DNA from: a bacterium
GTDB lineage: Bacteria; Patescibacteriota; Minisyncoccia; Ryanbacterales; 2-02-FULL-48-12
Direction of reading: 5' to 3'
DNA length: 13,548 bases
Assembly: GCA_005239605.1 (NCBI GenBank)
Contig: SBBS01000012.1
Location: 1 to 13,548 of the forward strand
Part shown: piece by piece, positions 12,219 through 13,548 of the stretch
How the letters are laid out: the number at the start of each line of letters is the position of its first letter
Numbering within the stretch: position 1 is the stretch's first letter
Position numbers and translations under genes: made by a program
The notes under the pieces: generated by a model
Database searches by the model: none
What the model saw: only the letters and a program-made list of their open reading frames with translations
What the model was told of the DNA's origin: nothing

Positions 12219-13340
12219 CTAAAGCGTTTTTCCGTTCAGCGGCGGCAATTCCGGCGCCTCCTCTACCCAAAAACTCTTCTCGCCCAGTACTTGTCCCCGC
12301 GCCGTCTCCACGCGCACGCGCCACAATCCGGGTGTTACGTTTGACTTCAATGAATAGCCGCGGTAGCCGCCATCCGCCCCGCCCACAATAGGAAACTCAA
12401 TACGCGATCTGCTCACCCACCCCCCGTCTTGCTTGTCAAAATACTGCCAATGATGCATAATGCGTGTTTCCGTAAGCCGCGCGGGAGCGAACACCGCGCT
12501 GTAAAAATAAACAGGATTTCCGGCAGGTAAGTGTATAGTTTCTCGCAACGCTAAAAACGCGTACCAAGGCTGCTCCTCGCCGGTCACACGATATCCGCCC
12601 GCCACGCGCGTAACCGCATGATACACGCCCGCTTCTTTAAGAGAAAGCGGCAATGGCGGTATAATGTTTAAAAAATAAAATACGTTCACCGCCAAAAAAA
12701 TACCTCCGATACTCATGGCGACATCTCTCCGAAGTTCATGAATGCCCGTAGGCATAAGATAAGAAAATCCATAAAACAAGAACCCCATTACCGCAACGCT
12801 CACCGCGCCGCTTAGCAAAAACACCCACACACCGATGGCGCCTGCCGCAATGGGAATAAGGAACATCATGTACGAATACAAAACAAAAAATAAAATACCG
12901 CATTGAAACGTAAATTGCTGATAGCGCGTGCGAAAAAACTCGTTTCCCACCAGAAGCCCGAACAACAAAGCTAAAAACGGCCAGCTGCTTGATAACGAAG
13001 CGCCGCGGAAATAAAACACAAAAAAACCGGAAAGAAGCCCTCCGAACGCGTATTGCATAAGAAACGGCGAGAGTGTCCGCGCGTATGACGGAACGCGATG
13101 CAGCAGCCGCATGCCGTCAGGCGTTCCTCGCCACACGCCCGTGTCGTATAAATTTGTTATCGCAATGCCCATAATCGCGACTGCGAGATAAAAAAAGAGA
13201 ACAAGATTGTCAAACAATAAATCTATGCGCGTAAGAGTGAAGCTGTCCACAATGAATCCGATAATCATGGAACCCGAAAACGCCCATCGTTCGTAGCGAT
13301 GAAATAATTCTTCAAATCGTTCTTTATACGCAGCAAACAT
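12219..13340 (-). CDS. Multi-pass membrane protein with C-terminal DUF2914 domain
   Basis: The N-terminal two thirds (about residues 25-250 of 373) are strongly hydrophobic, with roughly seven membrane helices. The C-terminal ~110 residues form a soluble domain with the DUF2914 pattern: HHWQYFDKQDGGWVSRSRIEFPIVGG, then a Tyr/Gly-rich stretch and PGLWRVRVETARGQVLGEKSFWV. DUF2914 has no established function; its beta-rich form suggests binding outside the membrane. The ATG at 13338-13340 (MFAAYKERF) is preferred over an upstream TTG at 13370, which would place the start within promoter-like AT-rich sequence and an inverted repeat. The transglutaminase-like gene follows by 36 nt. Confidence 0.85.
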   Translation of the reverse strand: MFAAYKERFEELFHRYERWAFSGSMIIGFIVDSFTLTRIDLLFDNLVLFFYLAVAIMGIAITNLYDTGVWRGTPDGMRLLHRVPSYARTLSPFLMQYAFGGLLSGFFVFYFRGASLSSSWPFLALLFGLLVGNEFFRTRYQQFTFQCGILFFVLYSYMMFLIPIAAGAIGVWVFLLSGAVSVAVMGFLFYGFSYLMPTGIHELRRDVAMSIGGIFLAVNVFYFLNIIPPLPLSLKEAGVYHAVTRVAGGYRVTGEEQPWYAFLALRETIHLPAGNPVYFYSAVFAPARLTETRIMHHWQYFDKQDGGWVSRSRIEFPIVGGADGGYRGYSLKSNVTPGLWRVRVETARGQVLGEKSFWVEEAPELPPLNGKTL

Positions 13341-13383
13341 AGTATATGTAGTATATAAATAGACTTGCAAAATATATGCAAGT
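13341..13383 (-). promoter_or_regulatory. AT-rich promoter region with inverted repeat upstream of the DUF2914 gene
   Basis: ACTTGCA and TGCAAGT (13363-13369 and 13377-13383) form a perfect 7-bp inverted repeat with a 7-nt spacer, a typical operator shape. Two TATACT hexamers follow on the minus strand (13350-13355 and 13341-13346), 9 and 0 nt before the ATG. Which is used, and the -35 box, are unclear. Confidence 0.35.
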
Positions 13384-13419
13384 GATGCACAATTGAAAAA
13401 TTATAATTATAGAGTGACT

Positions 13420-13441
13420 CGCCCCGTCATCCGACAGGGCG
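13420..13441. other. GC-rich hairpin between the DUF2914 gene and the third repeat copy
   Basis: CGCCCCGTC and GACAGGGCG pair over 8 of 9 positions around a 4-nt loop; on the minus strand the odd pair becomes a T-G wobble. No T-tract follows directly on either strand, so it is not a clear terminator. It may be the end of a feature lying beyond the window. Confidence 0.4.
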
Positions 13442-13451
13442 CCATGTCGAA

Positions 13452-13548
13452 TAGACCTGTCCCTTAATAAATTTTAGAGTGAAATTTCAGAAATATGAGA
13501 TGGGGCGCCGGTGAAAATTTTGAAGCGCCAGCAGGGCTAACGCAAGAA
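13452..13548. repeat. Left part of a second long copy of the palindromic repeat (cut by window edge)
   Basis: The 97 bases visible match 11313-11409 at all but two positions by eye (GACC for GATC near the left tip and GCAAGA for GCAGGA at the right edge). Both copies and the short form at 2868-2934 have the same orientation judged by their inner sequence. Upstream bases AATA are shared with the other two copies, which may be part of the element or a preferred target. Confidence 0.88.

Noticed and set aside
13341..13370. TTG start extending the DUF2914 protein by 10 residues
   Set aside because: The added residues come from AT-rich promoter-like sequence overlapping an inverted repeat, and no ribosome binding site is present.

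Overview
The window looks like a bacterial chromosome segment from the Patescibacteria (Candidate Phyla Radiation), probably the Parcubacteria group. This rests on inference from several signs: compact mostly minus-strand gene packing, promoter -10 boxes placed so close to ATG that transcripts would be leaderless, proteins with a Parcubacteria-like flavour (signal-less HtrA, a PilB/GspE ATPase without its N-terminal domain, a 7-TM DUF2914 protein), and families of short palindromic intergenic repeats. No rRNA, tRNA, CRISPR array, transposase or phage gene was seen.

Layout. 1-1256 (-): GH1 beta-glycosidase, cut by the window edge. 1323-1688 (-): small conserved protein, divergent from 1765-2883 (+), an HtrA/DegP-like serine protease. 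2868-2934: short palindromic repeat lying between, and supplying the stop codons of, htrA and the convergent VIT1/CCC1-family gene 2919-3629 (-). The latter is coupled by a GTGA overlap to a membrane-anchored cyclophilin 3626-4249 (-). 4287-4976 (+): endonuclease III, ending base-to-base against convergent ybaB/ebfC 4977-5246 (-). 5295-10683 (-): nrdA, nrdB and a type II secretion/type IV pilus ATPase, the last overlapping nrdB by 10 nt. 10811-11263 (-): DoxX/YkgB-like membrane protein. 11313-11479: full-length 167-bp copy of the repeat. 11460-11546 (-): 28-codon ORF with a strong Shine-Dalgarno site that runs into the repeat. 11562-12182 (-): transglutaminase-like protein. 12219-13340 (-): 7-TM protein with C-terminal DUF2914. 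13452-13548: a third repeat copy, cut by the window edge.

How the genes fit together. The core content is housekeeping: deoxynucleotide supply (nrdAB), base-excision repair (nth), nucleoid protein (ybaB), protein quality control (htrA, cyclophilin), pilus/secretion motor, metal transport and a glycosidase. The least ordinary content is the repeats. Three unrelated families are present: (a) the TAGACCTGTCCC palindrome in two long forms and one internally deleted form, which ends or truncates up to three ORFs; (b) a 30-bp GC-rich palindrome inserted in frame in the GH1 gene; (c) an AT-rich repeat shared between the nrdA-nrdB spacer and the GH1 coding region. These look like short mobile or formerly mobile elements that enter and reshape coding sequence. 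No mobilising enzyme lies in the window.
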